Source: Alphaproteobacteria bacterium
GTDB lineage: Bacteria; Pseudomonadota; Alphaproteobacteria; Rhizobiales; JAKIUO01
Assembly (NCBI GenBank): GCA_024279115.1
Contig: JAJRRW010000065.1
Span: forward strand, 1-32,352
DNA length: 32,352 nucleotides
Direction: 5' to 3'
Shown piece by piece: positions 15,853 to 23,652 of the stretch (its first letter is position 1; every line of letters starts with the position of its first letter). The notes under the pieces are model-generated. The model did no database searches, was not told where the DNA came from, and was given only the letters and a program-made list of their open reading frames with translations. Both the position numbers and the translations under genes were made by a program.

Positions 15853-16013
15853 AGCACCGTGCGTTCTCTCGGAGTCATTATGACTGAGCGATTTTGTGTC
15901 AGTATCAAGGGGAAAAAACGAAGCGCATATTGGTGATACGGGCAAGGTTTTTTTATGAGAATGGCGCAAAAGCGCCGGTTAGAATGATTGCGAGTGAGCG
16001 CACGATGCTCTAG
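15849..16013. repeat. 165-bp MITE-like fold-back element
   Basis: Terminal inverted repeats CTAGAGCACCGTGCG (15849-15863) and CGCACGATGCTCTAG (15999-16013) match at 14 of 15 positions. The symmetry continues inward with about 75-80% matches for some 50 bp per arm (left to about 15900, right from about 15963), around a 62-bp centre with a T7 run. The right arm contains a perfect small hairpin, GGCGC-AAAA-GCGCC (15963-15976). It has no coding capacity. Its left end supplies the ccdA stop codon; its right end lies 64 bp before thiD. It resembles short palindromic intergenic elements of Hyphomicrobiales. Confidence 0.75.
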
Positions 16014-16077
16014 ATCATAGAGAACGGTTTGTGCGAAAGATCAAGATGGGGCATAAGCGCGGGTTTTGAACAAGATC

Positions 16078-16905
16078 ATGAGTAAACCTGTTGCCCTTAC
16101 CATTGCTGGCTCCGACCCTTCGGGGGGAGCTGGTGTGCAGGCCGATCTCAAGACCTTTGCCGCCCATGGGGTGTACGGGGTCAGTGCGATCACCGCGCTG
16201 AGCGCTCAAAATGAGCGCCGGTTTGAGATTTTACCGATCTCGCCCGATTTCATTTGCGCGCAGATCGACACTGTATTCGAAGACGTTCGTGTTGACGCCA
16301 TCAAGATTGGCCTCTTGGCCAACGCCCAGATCGTCAAAACGGTCATAGAGGCTTTACAACGCCATAATGGCGATGGGCGGATCATGGTGGTCGTTGATCC
16401 GGTTTTGCGGGCCAGCAATAATGGTGTGGCGCTTGATGAAAGCGGCATGGTGCTGTTGCGCGACGGGCTGTTCCCTCTGGCCAGTCTGATCAAGCCAAAC
16501 CTTGCCGAAGCCGCTGCGTTACTTGGCGAACCGGTCGCCACGACTCCCCAAAATATGAGTGATCAGGCGGCCAGATTATTAGCCTTTGGCTGCGAATGCG
16601 TTTTACTGACCGGGGGGCATCTGCCCGGACCTGATTGCATCGATGTGCTGGCCCATGCCAGTGGCAGCGCCACTCTTTACGCCAAAAAACAAGCAGTGGG
16701 GGAGGTGCACGGCACCGGGTGCACCCTGACCTCGGCAATCACCGCAAATCTTGCCAAAGGGCATGTTGCGAGCAAAGCCGTGGATCTGGCGCGCGGCTAT
16801 TTGCGGGGGCTTTTGGGGGGACGGCATCAGCTCAATATGAACGGGGCGGCAAGATCTCTGGATCATATGTTTATAACCGATAATAAAACTGAATATGAGC
16901 GTTGA
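16078..16905 (+). CDS. thiD: Hydroxymethylpyrimidine / phosphomethylpyrimidine kinase
   Basis: ThiD phosphorylates 4-amino-5-hydroxymethyl-2-methylpyrimidine twice for thiamine synthesis or salvage. The 275-residue ribokinase-fold protein has the N-terminal signature [20 protein letters not shown], the central [11 protein letters not shown], the [12 protein letters not shown] block, LLTGGHLPG, and the anion-hole/catalytic loop [11 protein letters not shown]. The length is normal. The ATG at 16078 is used; a TTG four codons earlier is possible and neither has a strong ribosome site. No TPP riboswitch is evident upstream, where the fold-back element lies. No other thi gene is in the window, so it is an isolated unit. 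Confidence 0.95.
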   Translation: MSKPVALTIAGSDPSGGAGVQADLKTFAAHGVYGVSAITALSAQNERRFEILPISPDFICAQIDTVFEDVRVDAIKIGLLANAQIVKTVIEALQRHNGDGRIMVVVDPVLRASNNGVALDESGMVLLRDGLFPLASLIKPNLAEAAALLGEPVATTPQNMSDQAARLLAFGCECVLLTGGHLPGPDCIDVLAHASGSATLYAKKQAVGEVHGTGCTLTSAITANLAKGHVASKAVDLARGYLRGLLGGRHQLNMNGAARSLDHMFITDNKTEYER

Positions 16906-17051
16906 GGTGGTATGATCTTGCTATCCTTGTTGCAGCCAAAAGGCCTGTGAGCGATCCTGACATTGGTGTTTGTTATGGATCTGAATGAATGGACATATCC
17001 AGCTTTTCACTGTGTAGGGCGGATATTTGAACCTTGAATATGGAGCCGCCT

Positions 17052-19415
17052 ATGGCCTCGCTAGGCTTTGGAATAGAACGCGTCGGCATGCCATCGCTCC
17101 GCAATCCCAAAACATCCATGGTGGTGATATTGCTGGTGTCGCTGGTCGCAGCGCTTGGCTTGTTAAAGCTTAAACCCGCTGGCTCTCTTGGCGAGCTGTT
17201 TCGCTCCAGCTCCGCCGAATTTGCCAATTATCAAAAGCTCAACAAGCTGTTCCCGACCACCGAATATGACGTCATGGTGCTGATCAAGGGCAAGGACCTT
17301 TTGCGCCCGCAAACCCTCGATGATATTCGCAATATTCAGCTTGAACTGGAATTTGCCGATGGCGTCGAGAGCGTTATCTCCATGTTTACCATGCGGGGAA
17401 CGCCAGATAAAACCGGCTATGCGCCGCCCTTGTTCGCCGCCGATATTCCCACCGGAAAAGCGTTCGACAAGCTCAAAAAACAGATTGGTGAGCATCCCCA
17501 TATTACAGATAAATTCCTCTCAAAAGCTGACAGTGAGGGGGAGCAGGTGGCCTTGATGGTGCTGTCTTTAAAAAAGGGATCCACCAAAACCGGGGTGCTT
17601 GCAAGGGTTGTTGAGGGCCTGCATGAGAGCATCAAGGAAAACGCCGAACCGGCCAAACTGCAATATTTGATGACCGGTTCGCCGGTCATGCAGCTGGAAA
17701 TCCGCAAGAGCATCAAGCATGACCGCATCACCTTTAATGTGATTGGCTTTACCTTTGGTGTGTTTATCTCGCTATATTTCTTTCGCCGCCCGACGCTGGT
17801 CTTTATCAGCTCCATTTGTCCAGCATTTGCGGTTTTATGGATTATGGGGCTACTTGGCCATGTTGGTCAGCCCATCAATACCTTTATCAATGTGCTGCCA
17901 CCGCTTATCATGGTGATCACCTTGTCGGATGCCATGCATATGGTGTTTTCGATCCTCAAGGGGCTTCAGTCTGGCAAAAGCAAATATCAGGCGGTGAAAG
18001 AGAGTATTTTGAGTGTGGGGCCCGCTTGTGTGCTGACCTCGCTCACCACAACCATCGCTTTATTGTCCATGGCGCTCACCGATAGCGCTGATATCAAAGC
18101 CTTTGCGCTGGCGGCGGCTGGGGGCACCCTGATGGCCTTTTTCGCCGTGATTACACTGGTGCCCACATTGAGCATGTTGTTGATCAAGGATGAGAAATCA
18201 TTTATTGCCGAAAATAATGGCACTTTTGATCGGCTGAAATGGCTGGAAGATCTATGTATCAAGCTAAGCGGTTTTGTCATGCCCAGATGGCGCCAGTTGG
18301 CGGTTATTGGCATATCGGTCGGTATCATTTTCACCATATTGCACACGCAATTGGACGCGCGCTACCGCCTGTCCGATCAGGTGCCTGACGCTGATAACAC
18401 CCTGCTGGCCATGGATTTGATCGATGAAAAGCTCTCGGGGGCGCAAAAAATCAATATTCTGGTGAGCTGGCCCCAGGGCATGCAGTATCACTCGCCAAAG
18501 GTCATGCAAGCGATTGGCGAAACCCATCGTTTGCTGGAGAGCCAGAGCAAAATCAACACCGTTTCCTCGCTCGAAACCATGCGTCTTTATCTCAAAAAAG
18601 AGCTGGCAGAGCAAAGCCCCCTGGCGTTCAAGGCATATGTAGACAAGCTGCCGGATCATTTGAGTGCCCGCTATCTCAATCTGAAGGAGCGAACGGCGCT
18701 TGTTTCGGGGCAGATCAAAAATCTTGAAGCAGCGCAGGTTGCCCCGGTTTTACGTAAAATCGAGCCGGTTCTGGAGGCTCTTCGTCAAGAATTTCCGCAG
18801 CTGGAATTCACAACGGCGGGTCTTGCCGTGGTCTCTGCTTTGCAGAGCACCAATATGATTAATACGCTTAATCAGGGGCTCATGCTGGCAATTATCATCG
18901 TTATCATATTGCTGGGTGTGGCATTTCGCTCCCTGGATGCGGCACTTTTGAGCATTGTTCCAAATCTGTTCCCTATTGTAAGTGTGGGAGCCGTTCTCTA
19001 TCTGTTTGGAGAAGGGTTGCAGTTTGCCAGCGTTATGGGACTGACGGTCGCCTTTGGCCTTGCGGTCGATGATACGATCCATTTCCTCAATCGCTTCGAG
19101 TTGGAACAACGTAAAACCGGCTCGGTGGAAAGCCACGTCCGCAATACCATAGCCCATATTGGTCCGGTGCTGATATTGACCACTCTCGTGCTGTTATGCG
19201 GCTTGTCCGTGACCAGTTTGAGCGATTTGCCGGTGACGCGCCTGTTTGGCCAGTTAAGCATGGCGACACTTGCTTCGGCCTTGATCGCTGATTTGCTGAT
19301 ATTGCCTGCTATCATATTGGCAGCACGAAAAATAAAACCGTTTGGCCACGACTTCTCGCTTGTCAAAAAGACCAGCCAGAAACTGCAAAAGGCTCGCGTG
19401 AAGAAAAGAAAGTGA
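17052..19415 (+). CDS. RND superfamily (HAE3/MMPL-type) exporter
   Basis: The inner-membrane protein of about 787 residues has two repeats, each with one helix, a large periplasmic domain and a bundle of helices. The second half contains GLAVDDTIHFLNRFE, the polar Asp-Asp helix motif used for proton coupling in MMPL/HAE3 proteins; the first half has the related ITLSDAMHMVFS. Family members move lipids, hopanoids or other hydrophobic compounds. No membrane-fusion protein is adjacent, which fits the HAE3 type. The ATG at 17052 is preferred (GGAG 6 nt upstream) to the ATG at 17040 or the TTG at 17034. The stop overlaps the start of a small secreted protein (TGATG), suggesting a joint function. 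The substrate is unknown. Confidence 0.88.
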   Translation: MASLGFGIERVGMPSLRNPKTSMVVILLVSLVAALGLLKLKPAGSLGELFRSSSAEFANYQKLNKLFPTTEYDVMVLIKGKDLLRPQTLDDIRNIQLELEFADGVESVISMFTMRGTPDKTGYAPPLFAADIPTGKAFDKLKKQIGEHPHITDKFLSKADSEGEQVALMVLSLKKGSTKTGVLARVVEGLHESIKENAEPAKLQYLMTGSPVMQLEIRKSIKHDRITFNVIGFTFGVFISLYFFRRPTLVFISSICPAFAVLWIMGLLGHVGQPINTFINVLPPLIMVITLSDAMHMVFSILKGLQSGKSKYQAVKESILSVGPACVLTSLTTTIALLSMALTDSADIKAFALAAAGGTLMAFFAVITLVPTLSMLLIKDEKSFIAENNGTFDRLKWLEDLCIKLSGFVMPRWRQLAVIGISVGIIFTILHTQLDARYRLSDQVPDADNTLLAMDLIDEKLSGAQKINILVSWPQGMQYHSPKVMQAIGETHRLLESQSKINTVSSLETMRLYLKKELAEQSPLAFKAYVDKLPDHLSARYLNLKERTALVSGQIKNLEAAQVAPVLRKIEPVLEALRQEFPQLEFTTAGLAVVSALQSTNMINTLNQGLMLAIIIVIILLGVAFRSLDAALLSIVPNLFPIVSVGAVLYLFGEGLQFASVMGLTVAFGLAVDDTIHFLNRFELEQRKTGSVESHVRNTIAHIGPVLILTTLVLLCGLSVTSLSDLPVTRLFGQLSMATLASALIADLLILPAIILAARKIKPFGHDFSLVKKTSQKLQKARVKKRK

Positions 19416-19960
19416 TGATGACAATGAGTGGAATGAGTAGTTCAAAAAGATTTGGTCTGATTGCTGCGGTGTTTGCTGCGCTGACAATGGTTGCGGGGGG
19501 CGCATCTGGTGCCAGTGCCGCCAGCAAGGGAAATCCGTTTCTAAAACTCAAAGGCAATTGGAAATGTCTGCGTGGTGGTTGCTGGATCAGACCCGTCAAT
19601 GGGGACAAGGAGCGCGTTGGTTGCCGGGTCAAATATAGAGTTGGCGCGGGCGGCAAAAGCATCACCCAGTCAATTAATTGCCGTGGCAGCATCAAAATGA
19701 CCGCCAAAGCAAAAGTCAGGCTGAGGAAAAAGAGCCGCGTTTCAGGTAGCTGGACCTCATATAATAATCATACCGGCCGCAAAAGCGGTGGTGCCTCTGG
19801 TAGTACTACCTCCAGCAGGCTCTATGTTGGTATTCTCTCCAAAGACGGGTCGCGCGGCGCCATGAGTGCGACCGTCAAGGGCAAGAGACACAAGGTAAAG
19901 CTCTACCAGACCAAGAATGGCAAGCGCCATCTGGTGGGACTTTTGTCTCTTAAGCGTTAG
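19415..19960 (+). CDS. Small secreted basic protein, coupled to the RND exporter
   Basis: The 181-residue protein has a Sec signal peptide ending near GASGASAASKG. The mature part is strongly basic and opens with FLKLKGNWKCLRGGCWIRPV. Cys pairs (WKCLRGGCW; GCRVKYRV with INCRGS) point to disulfides and a small beta-rich domain with repeated 'G.W/G.S' strands. It resembles conserved exported proteins of rhizobia that have no assigned function. The ATG shares its first base with the last base of the exporter's stop (TGATG), which implies translational coupling; several ATGs follow closely, so the exact start is uncertain. It ends before a strong shared terminator. It might be a periplasmic partner of the exporter. 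Confidence 0.75.
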   Translation: MMTMSGMSSSKRFGLIAAVFAALTMVAGGASGASAASKGNPFLKLKGNWKCLRGGCWIRPVNGDKERVGCRVKYRVGAGGKSITQSINCRGSIKMTAKAKVRLRKKSRVSGSWTSYNNHTGRKSGGASGSTTSSRLYVGILSKDGSRGAMSATVKGKRHKVKLYQTKNGKRHLVGLLSLKR

Positions 19961-19984
19961 TTTGAAGGACGAGACTAAAATAAT

Positions 19985-20021
19985 AAAATGCCGTGGAAGC
20001 ACTCCCTTCCACGGCATTTTT
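19985..20021. terminator. Bidirectional intrinsic terminator between converging genes
   Basis: A perfect 15-bp stem (19985-19999 with 20006-20020, AAAATGCCGTGGAAG and its complement) with a 6-nt loop has A4 on one side and T5 on the other. It separates the secreted-protein gene (plus) from bioB (minus) and can serve both. Confidence 0.9.
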
Positions 20022-20028
20022 GTGGGCG

Positions 20029-21045
20029 CTAATGATCAGCGGTGAGACCGGCATCGGCAATGAGCTGCATATCGGCATTGGTCTGGGTATTGTCGGTGGT
20101 TAGCAGGCGCTCGCCATAAAAGATCGAATTGGCGCCGGCCATCAGGCAGAACATCTGGATTTCGCGTGACATATTATGTCGCCCGGCCGACAGGCGCACA
20201 TCAGAAGTTGGCAGTACGATGCGCGCTGTTGCGATCATGCGGACGATTTCCATAGGATCAATCGGCTCCACATCGCCAAGCGGTGTACCCTCGATGGGTA
20301 CCAGCGCATTGATCGGTACGCTTTGCGGGTGAGGGGACATTTCGGCCAGTATTTGCAGCATGCGGGCGCGATCATGCATGGTTTCTCCCATGCCGACAAT
20401 GCCGCCGCTACACACTGAAATGCCAGCGTCTCGCACCTCGCTCAACGTGTCGAGACGATCTTGATAGCTGCGCGTGGTGATGACCTCGCTATAAAACTCG
20501 GGAGAGGTATCCAGATTATGATTATAATAGTCGAGCCCCGCCTCCGCCAGGCGGGCGGCCTGATCGCTTGTTACCATGCCAAGGGTGACACAGGCATCCA
20601 TTTCGAGCTTTTTGACGCCCCGCACCATATCAAGCACCGCCTCGAAATCTTGCCCTTCCTTGATCTCGCGCCAGGCGGCCCCCATGCAAAATCTTGAGGC
20701 TCCCGCCTCTTTTGCCTCGCGGGCTTTTTCAAGCACCAGATCGACATCCATCAAAGGTTCATATTTGAGGCCGGTTTTCTTGGCGTGATAGGCCGATTGC
20801 GAGCAATATTTGCAATCCTCCTTGCAGCCGCCGGTTTTGATGCTGAGCAGGCTCGATAGCTGCACCTTGCCGCCGGGGTGATAGGCGCGATGCACTGTCT
20901 GGGCGCGATAGATAAGGTCGATGAGCGGCGAGCGCATGATCTCTTCTATCTCGCTGGCGCTCCAGTTCGTGCGGTGCTCATTGATTTTTGTATCGACACT
21001 AATTTCGTTCACATCAGGCTCCGAATATGTTTTAGCTAGGGGCAT
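20029..21045 (-). CDS. bioB: Biotin synthase
   Basis: BioB inserts sulfur into dethiobiotin, the last step of biotin synthesis, using SAM and two Fe-S clusters. The radical SAM ligands are C74-x3-C78-x2-C81 ([15 protein letters not shown]). Other family blocks are [33 protein letters not shown] and the late [12 protein letters not shown], whose Arg binds the [2Fe-2S] cluster. From the ATG at 21045 (AGGA 8 nt upstream) it has 338 residues. A GTG at 21012 with GGAG exactly 6 nt upstream is an equally good start and would give 327 residues, since the leader is not conserved. The ATG at 21045 overlaps the bioF ATG on the other strand, so little room is left for a promoter. It is a single-gene unit. 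Confidence 0.96.
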   Translation of the reverse strand: MPLAKTYSEPDVNEISVDTKINEHRTNWSASEIEEIMRSPLIDLIYRAQTVHRAYHPGGKVQLSSLLSIKTGGCKEDCKYCSQSAYHAKKTGLKYEPLMDVDLVLEKAREAKEAGASRFCMGAAWREIKEGQDFEAVLDMVRGVKKLEMDACVTLGMVTSDQAARLAEAGLDYYNHNLDTSPEFYSEVITTRSYQDRLDTLSEVRDAGISVCSGGIVGMGETMHDRARMLQILAEMSPHPQSVPINALVPIEGTPLGDVEPIDPMEIVRMIATARIVLPTSDVRLSAGRHNMSREIQMFCLMAGANSIFYGERLLTTDNTQTNADMQLIADAGLTADH

Positions 21046-21046
21046 G
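21012..21046. promoter_or_regulatory. Back-to-back start sites of bioB and bioF
   Basis: The palindrome GCATGC (21042-21047) gives an ATG to both strands: bioF from 21044 rightward and bioB from 21045 leftward. The bioB alternative GTG (21012) leaves just 31 bp between coding regions. Ribosome-site candidates are AGGGG one base before the bioF ATG and GGAG before the bioB GTG. Promoters must therefore lie inside the opposite gene. I found no perfect BioR box (TTATMKATAA) or BirA-like operator here. Confidence 0.5.
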
Positions 21047-22210
21047 CATAAGGTCCTAGCATATACCAACTATCTGGAAAGCCAAAAAAAGGATGAGTTA
21101 TTTCGTAAACTCAGTTCTTGCCGCCATCCAGACGCGCGCACAATCCTCATAAAGGGGCGTGAATACCTTAATTTCTCCAGTAATGACTATCTGGGCTTAA
21201 GTCAGCATCCCCTTGTCAAGGAACGCGCCAGCGCCGCTGCAACGCTTTATGGGGCCGGCAATGGAGCCTCAAGGCTGGTGAGCGGCAATCATTGCCAATT
21301 TGATGAGATCGAACGCAAACTGGCCCTTTTAAAGGACAAACCGGCGGCGCTTTTGTTCGCCAGCGGTTTTCAGGCCAATGCCAGCATCTTGCACGCCTTG
21401 TTTGATAAAAAAATTCTCAAGGCAGAGCCGTTGGTTTTTAGCGACCGGCTGAACCATGCCAGCATGCATTTTGGCTGTCGCGCGGCTGGCGTTCGGCAAA
21501 TTCGCTATCGTCATCTGGATTATGACCATCTTGGCCAATTACTGGCAAAATATGTGAACAGCGATCAGCCCAAATTCCTCCTCACGGAGAGCGTTTTCAG
21601 CATGGATGGCGATGTGGCTGATCTGCCAAGGCTTGGGGAGCTTGCAAAGCAGCATAGTGCTTTGCTCATTTGCGATGATGCCCATGCCACGGGGATTTTG
21701 GGAGCTGCGGGGGCGGGTTTGTGCGGTCCTGCTGATGTGACCATTGGCACTTTTTCCAAAGCCCTTGGCGGGTTCGGGGCATTTGTGGCGGGATCGCAAT
21801 TAATGCGCGATTATCTGATCAATCGCTGCGCCGGGTTTATCTATTCCACGGCGCCCCCCCCCAGCGTGCTTGGGGCGATGGATGCGGCGCTTGATCTGTT
21901 GCCGCAGCTGCAAGGCGAGCGCGCACATGTGGCGCAACTGGCGCAAAGCTTTCGCGATGAGCTGGGGGCGCGCGGGCTTGATTTTGGTGGATCGACCACG
22001 CAGATTGTACCGGTCATTCTGGGATCGGCTGAACGGGTGGTTAAAATCAGCGATGAGCTGCGCCAGGCGGGCCTGTGGGCGAGCGCCATTCGTCCGCCAA
22101 CCGTGCCCTCAGGGGCGGCCAGACTGCGCATTACGTTTAACGCGGCGCACCGGGAAAGTGATCTCGAACGGCTGGTTCTGGCTCTTGGTAAAGCGGTTAA
22201 GTACATATGA
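21044..22210 (+). CDS. bioF: 8-amino-7-oxononanoate synthase
   Basis: BioF condenses pimeloyl-ACP (or -CoA) with L-alanine, the first step of ring assembly. The 388-residue alpha-oxoamine synthase has [16 protein letters not shown] (about 41-56), the glycine-rich [19 protein letters not shown] (211-217) and the PLP lysine Lys239 in [13 protein letters not shown]. The ATG at 21044 is the last start before the conserved N-terminal helix; a start 41 codons upstream would run through bioB. It overlaps the next gene as ATGA (22207-22210), so bioF, the esterase and bioC form one coupled unit. Confidence 0.95.
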   Translation: MHKVLAYTNYLESQKKDELFRKLSSCRHPDARTILIKGREYLNFSSNDYLGLSQHPLVKERASAAATLYGAGNGASRLVSGNHCQFDEIERKLALLKDKPAALLFASGFQANASILHALFDKKILKAEPLVFSDRLNHASMHFGCRAAGVRQIRYRHLDYDHLGQLLAKYVNSDQPKFLLTESVFSMDGDVADLPRLGELAKQHSALLICDDAHATGILGAAGAGLCGPADVTIGTFSKALGGFGAFVAGSQLMRDYLINRCAGFIYSTAPPPSVLGAMDAALDLLPQLQGERAHVAQLAQSFRDELGARGLDFGGSTTQIVPVILGSAERVVKISDELRQAGLWASAIRPPTVPSGAARLRITFNAAHRESDLERLVLALGKAVKYI

Positions 22211-22836
22211 GCGCCCCCCTTGTGTTTATTCATGGCTGGGGATTTAATGGCTCGATGTGGCATGAAATATCCGCCCATTTGCCGCGCCGCAATTCTTTGA
22301 GGCTGGAACTTGGATATGTTGGATCCCCGATCGCCAGCCCGCCCGAAATTCCAGATAATGCGATCATTGTCGCTCACTCGCTGGGGGTGCTGTGGGCCTT
22401 GAAACATTTGCCGATCAATCCCGCTGGCTTTATCAGCGTCTGTGGGTTTGATCAATTTTCACCGCCGGTGCGACGCGCCGACCTGTTGATTATGAAGCGA
22501 GGCTTGAACAAAAACCCGATGGCCCAGATGATGCATTTTTGGCGCTCATGCGGGAGCGAGCCGTTTGCCAAAGCCAATCAGCTTAATCAATCAGCCTTGA
22601 TCGAGGGACTGCACGGGCTTATGAACTGGGATGGTCGCAAGGAGCGACAAAAACTGCCGTGCCCAATGCAAATATTGGCGTCCAGAGATGATCAGATCGT
22701 CTCAAAACAGATGAGCTGTGATATGTGGGGCGAAGAGAGCATTGTCTGGTCGAAAAGCGGGGGACATGCCTTGCCTCTTACACGCCCCAAATGGTGCGCC
22801 GATCAGATCAAAACATTTGTGAAGAACCATGAATAA
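22207..22836 (+). CDS. Alpha/beta hydrolase, putative pimeloyl-ACP methyl ester esterase
   Basis: The 209-residue alpha/beta hydrolase has the oxyanion region FIHGWGFNGSMW, nucleophile Ser58 (AHSLG), a likely acid Asp161 (ASRDDQ) and His187 (SGGHALP). It lies between bioF and bioC with overlaps on both sides. That is where an enzyme freeing pimeloyl-ACP from its methyl ester (the job of BioH in E. coli, BioG and others elsewhere) is expected. The length is close to BioG (about 210) and shorter than BioH (about 256), but the opening 'HGWG' resembles BioH. It may be one of the less-studied esterase variants. Function is inferred from position and triad. Confidence 0.8.
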   Translation: MSAPLVFIHGWGFNGSMWHEISAHLPRRNSLRLELGYVGSPIASPPEIPDNAIIVAHSLGVLWALKHLPINPAGFISVCGFDQFSPPVRRADLLIMKRGLNKNPMAQMMHFWRSCGSEPFAKANQLNQSALIEGLHGLMNWDGRKERQKLPCPMQILASRDDQIVSKQMSCDMWGEESIVWSKSGGHALPLTRPKWCADQIKTFVKNHE

Positions 22837-23577
22837 AAGCGACTTTCATAAAAGCGACTTTCATAAACGCGGCGTGGTGGAGCGTTTCAGCCAGAATGCG
22901 TTGGGCTATGAGCAACATGCCCGGCTGCAAAAGCTGGTGGCGGCGCGTCTGGCTGGCTTTTTTCCAAACAAGCAGTACGCAGATATTTTGGAAATCGGCT
23001 GCGGCACCGGTTTTTTGACGGAGCATTTGCTGGCCAGCTACCGGGGCGCTCATTTCGAGATCACCGATCTGTCGCGCACCATGCTTGAGCAGTGCGCAGA
23101 TAAATTTCCCGGCCATCAAAAGCTGCGGTTCAGCTTGCTGGATGGAGAGCGCGTGGGGCAAGACAAGCGCTATGATCTTATCGCGACCAGCATGACCGTT
23201 CAATGGTTTGCGCAGCCCGCTCAAAGCCTTGACAGTTGCGCGGTCTTTTAAAGCCCGGCGGTCGTTTGCTGTATTCGACTATTGGTGCTGATCTGTTTCC
23301 GCAATGGCGCGCCGTGTTGAGGGAGCGGGGGCTTCCTTGTGGTCTTGTGTCGATGGGAGAGTTGCCGGGGGTGATGGAAGAAGAAACCCACCAAATGCGC
23401 TTTGCCAATGGGGTGCAGTTTTTGCAAAACCTGAAATCGACCGGCGCTTCAACGCCGCGCCGCGACTATGGCGGTCTGACTGCTGGCCAATTGCGTGGTG
23501 CCATTCGCGCCTTTGAAACCAAGAAGCAAGCGGTTGCCGACTGGCACATTCTTTATGGCCGTTTGAACGCTATTTAA
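22829..23577 (+). pseudogene. bioC: Malonyl-ACP O-methyltransferase, one-base frameshift
   Basis: BioC methylates malonyl-ACP to start pimelate synthesis. The SAM-binding motif LEIGCGTG (54-61) and the QWFAQPAQSLD block are in frame from the ATG at 22829. After Asp135 (23231-23233) the frame runs into TAA. The other half (QLRGLLKPGGRLLYSTIGAD onward to 23577) continues in another frame. One extra C after 23233 (GAC-CAG in place of GACAG) joins both into a normal 249-residue BioC. Everything else is conserved. A real frameshift would block de novo pimelate synthesis, so an error in the sequence or a very recent loss is likely. The start overlaps the esterase gene by 8 bp. Confidence 0.85.
22833..22862 (+). 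repeat. Tandem 15-bp duplication at the bioC N-terminus
   Basis: ATAAAAGCGACTTTC occurs twice head to tail (22833-22847, 22848-22862). The duplication is in frame and doubles the peptide KSDFH at residues 3-12 of BioC. It also covers the stop codon of the preceding esterase gene. It looks like a recent slippage event. Confidence 0.9.
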
Positions 23578-23602
23578 TTCATATCACTGGTTTGAGCAAA
23601 AA

Positions 23603-23628
23603 AGCTTCCCCGGCTTGCCCCGGGAGCT
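23603..23628. repeat. Short palindrome between converging bioC and bioA
   Basis: AGCTTCCC and GGGAGCT-like arms (with one G-T pair) enclose CGGCTTGCCCC. The right part, CGGCTTGCCCCGGGAGC, resembles the outer arm of the element at 6472-6612 (AGGCTTGTCCGGGGAGC), so it may be a single REP unit. It could also act as a weak terminator for both converging units. Confidence 0.4.
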
Positions 23629-23652
23629 GAATATTGGCACGAAAACACACGC

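Noticed and set aside
20906-20915. CGATAGATAA, 8 of 10 matches to a BioR box
   Set aside because: It encodes the conserved LIYRA segment of BioB, about 130 bp inside the gene, so the match is explained by coding constraint.
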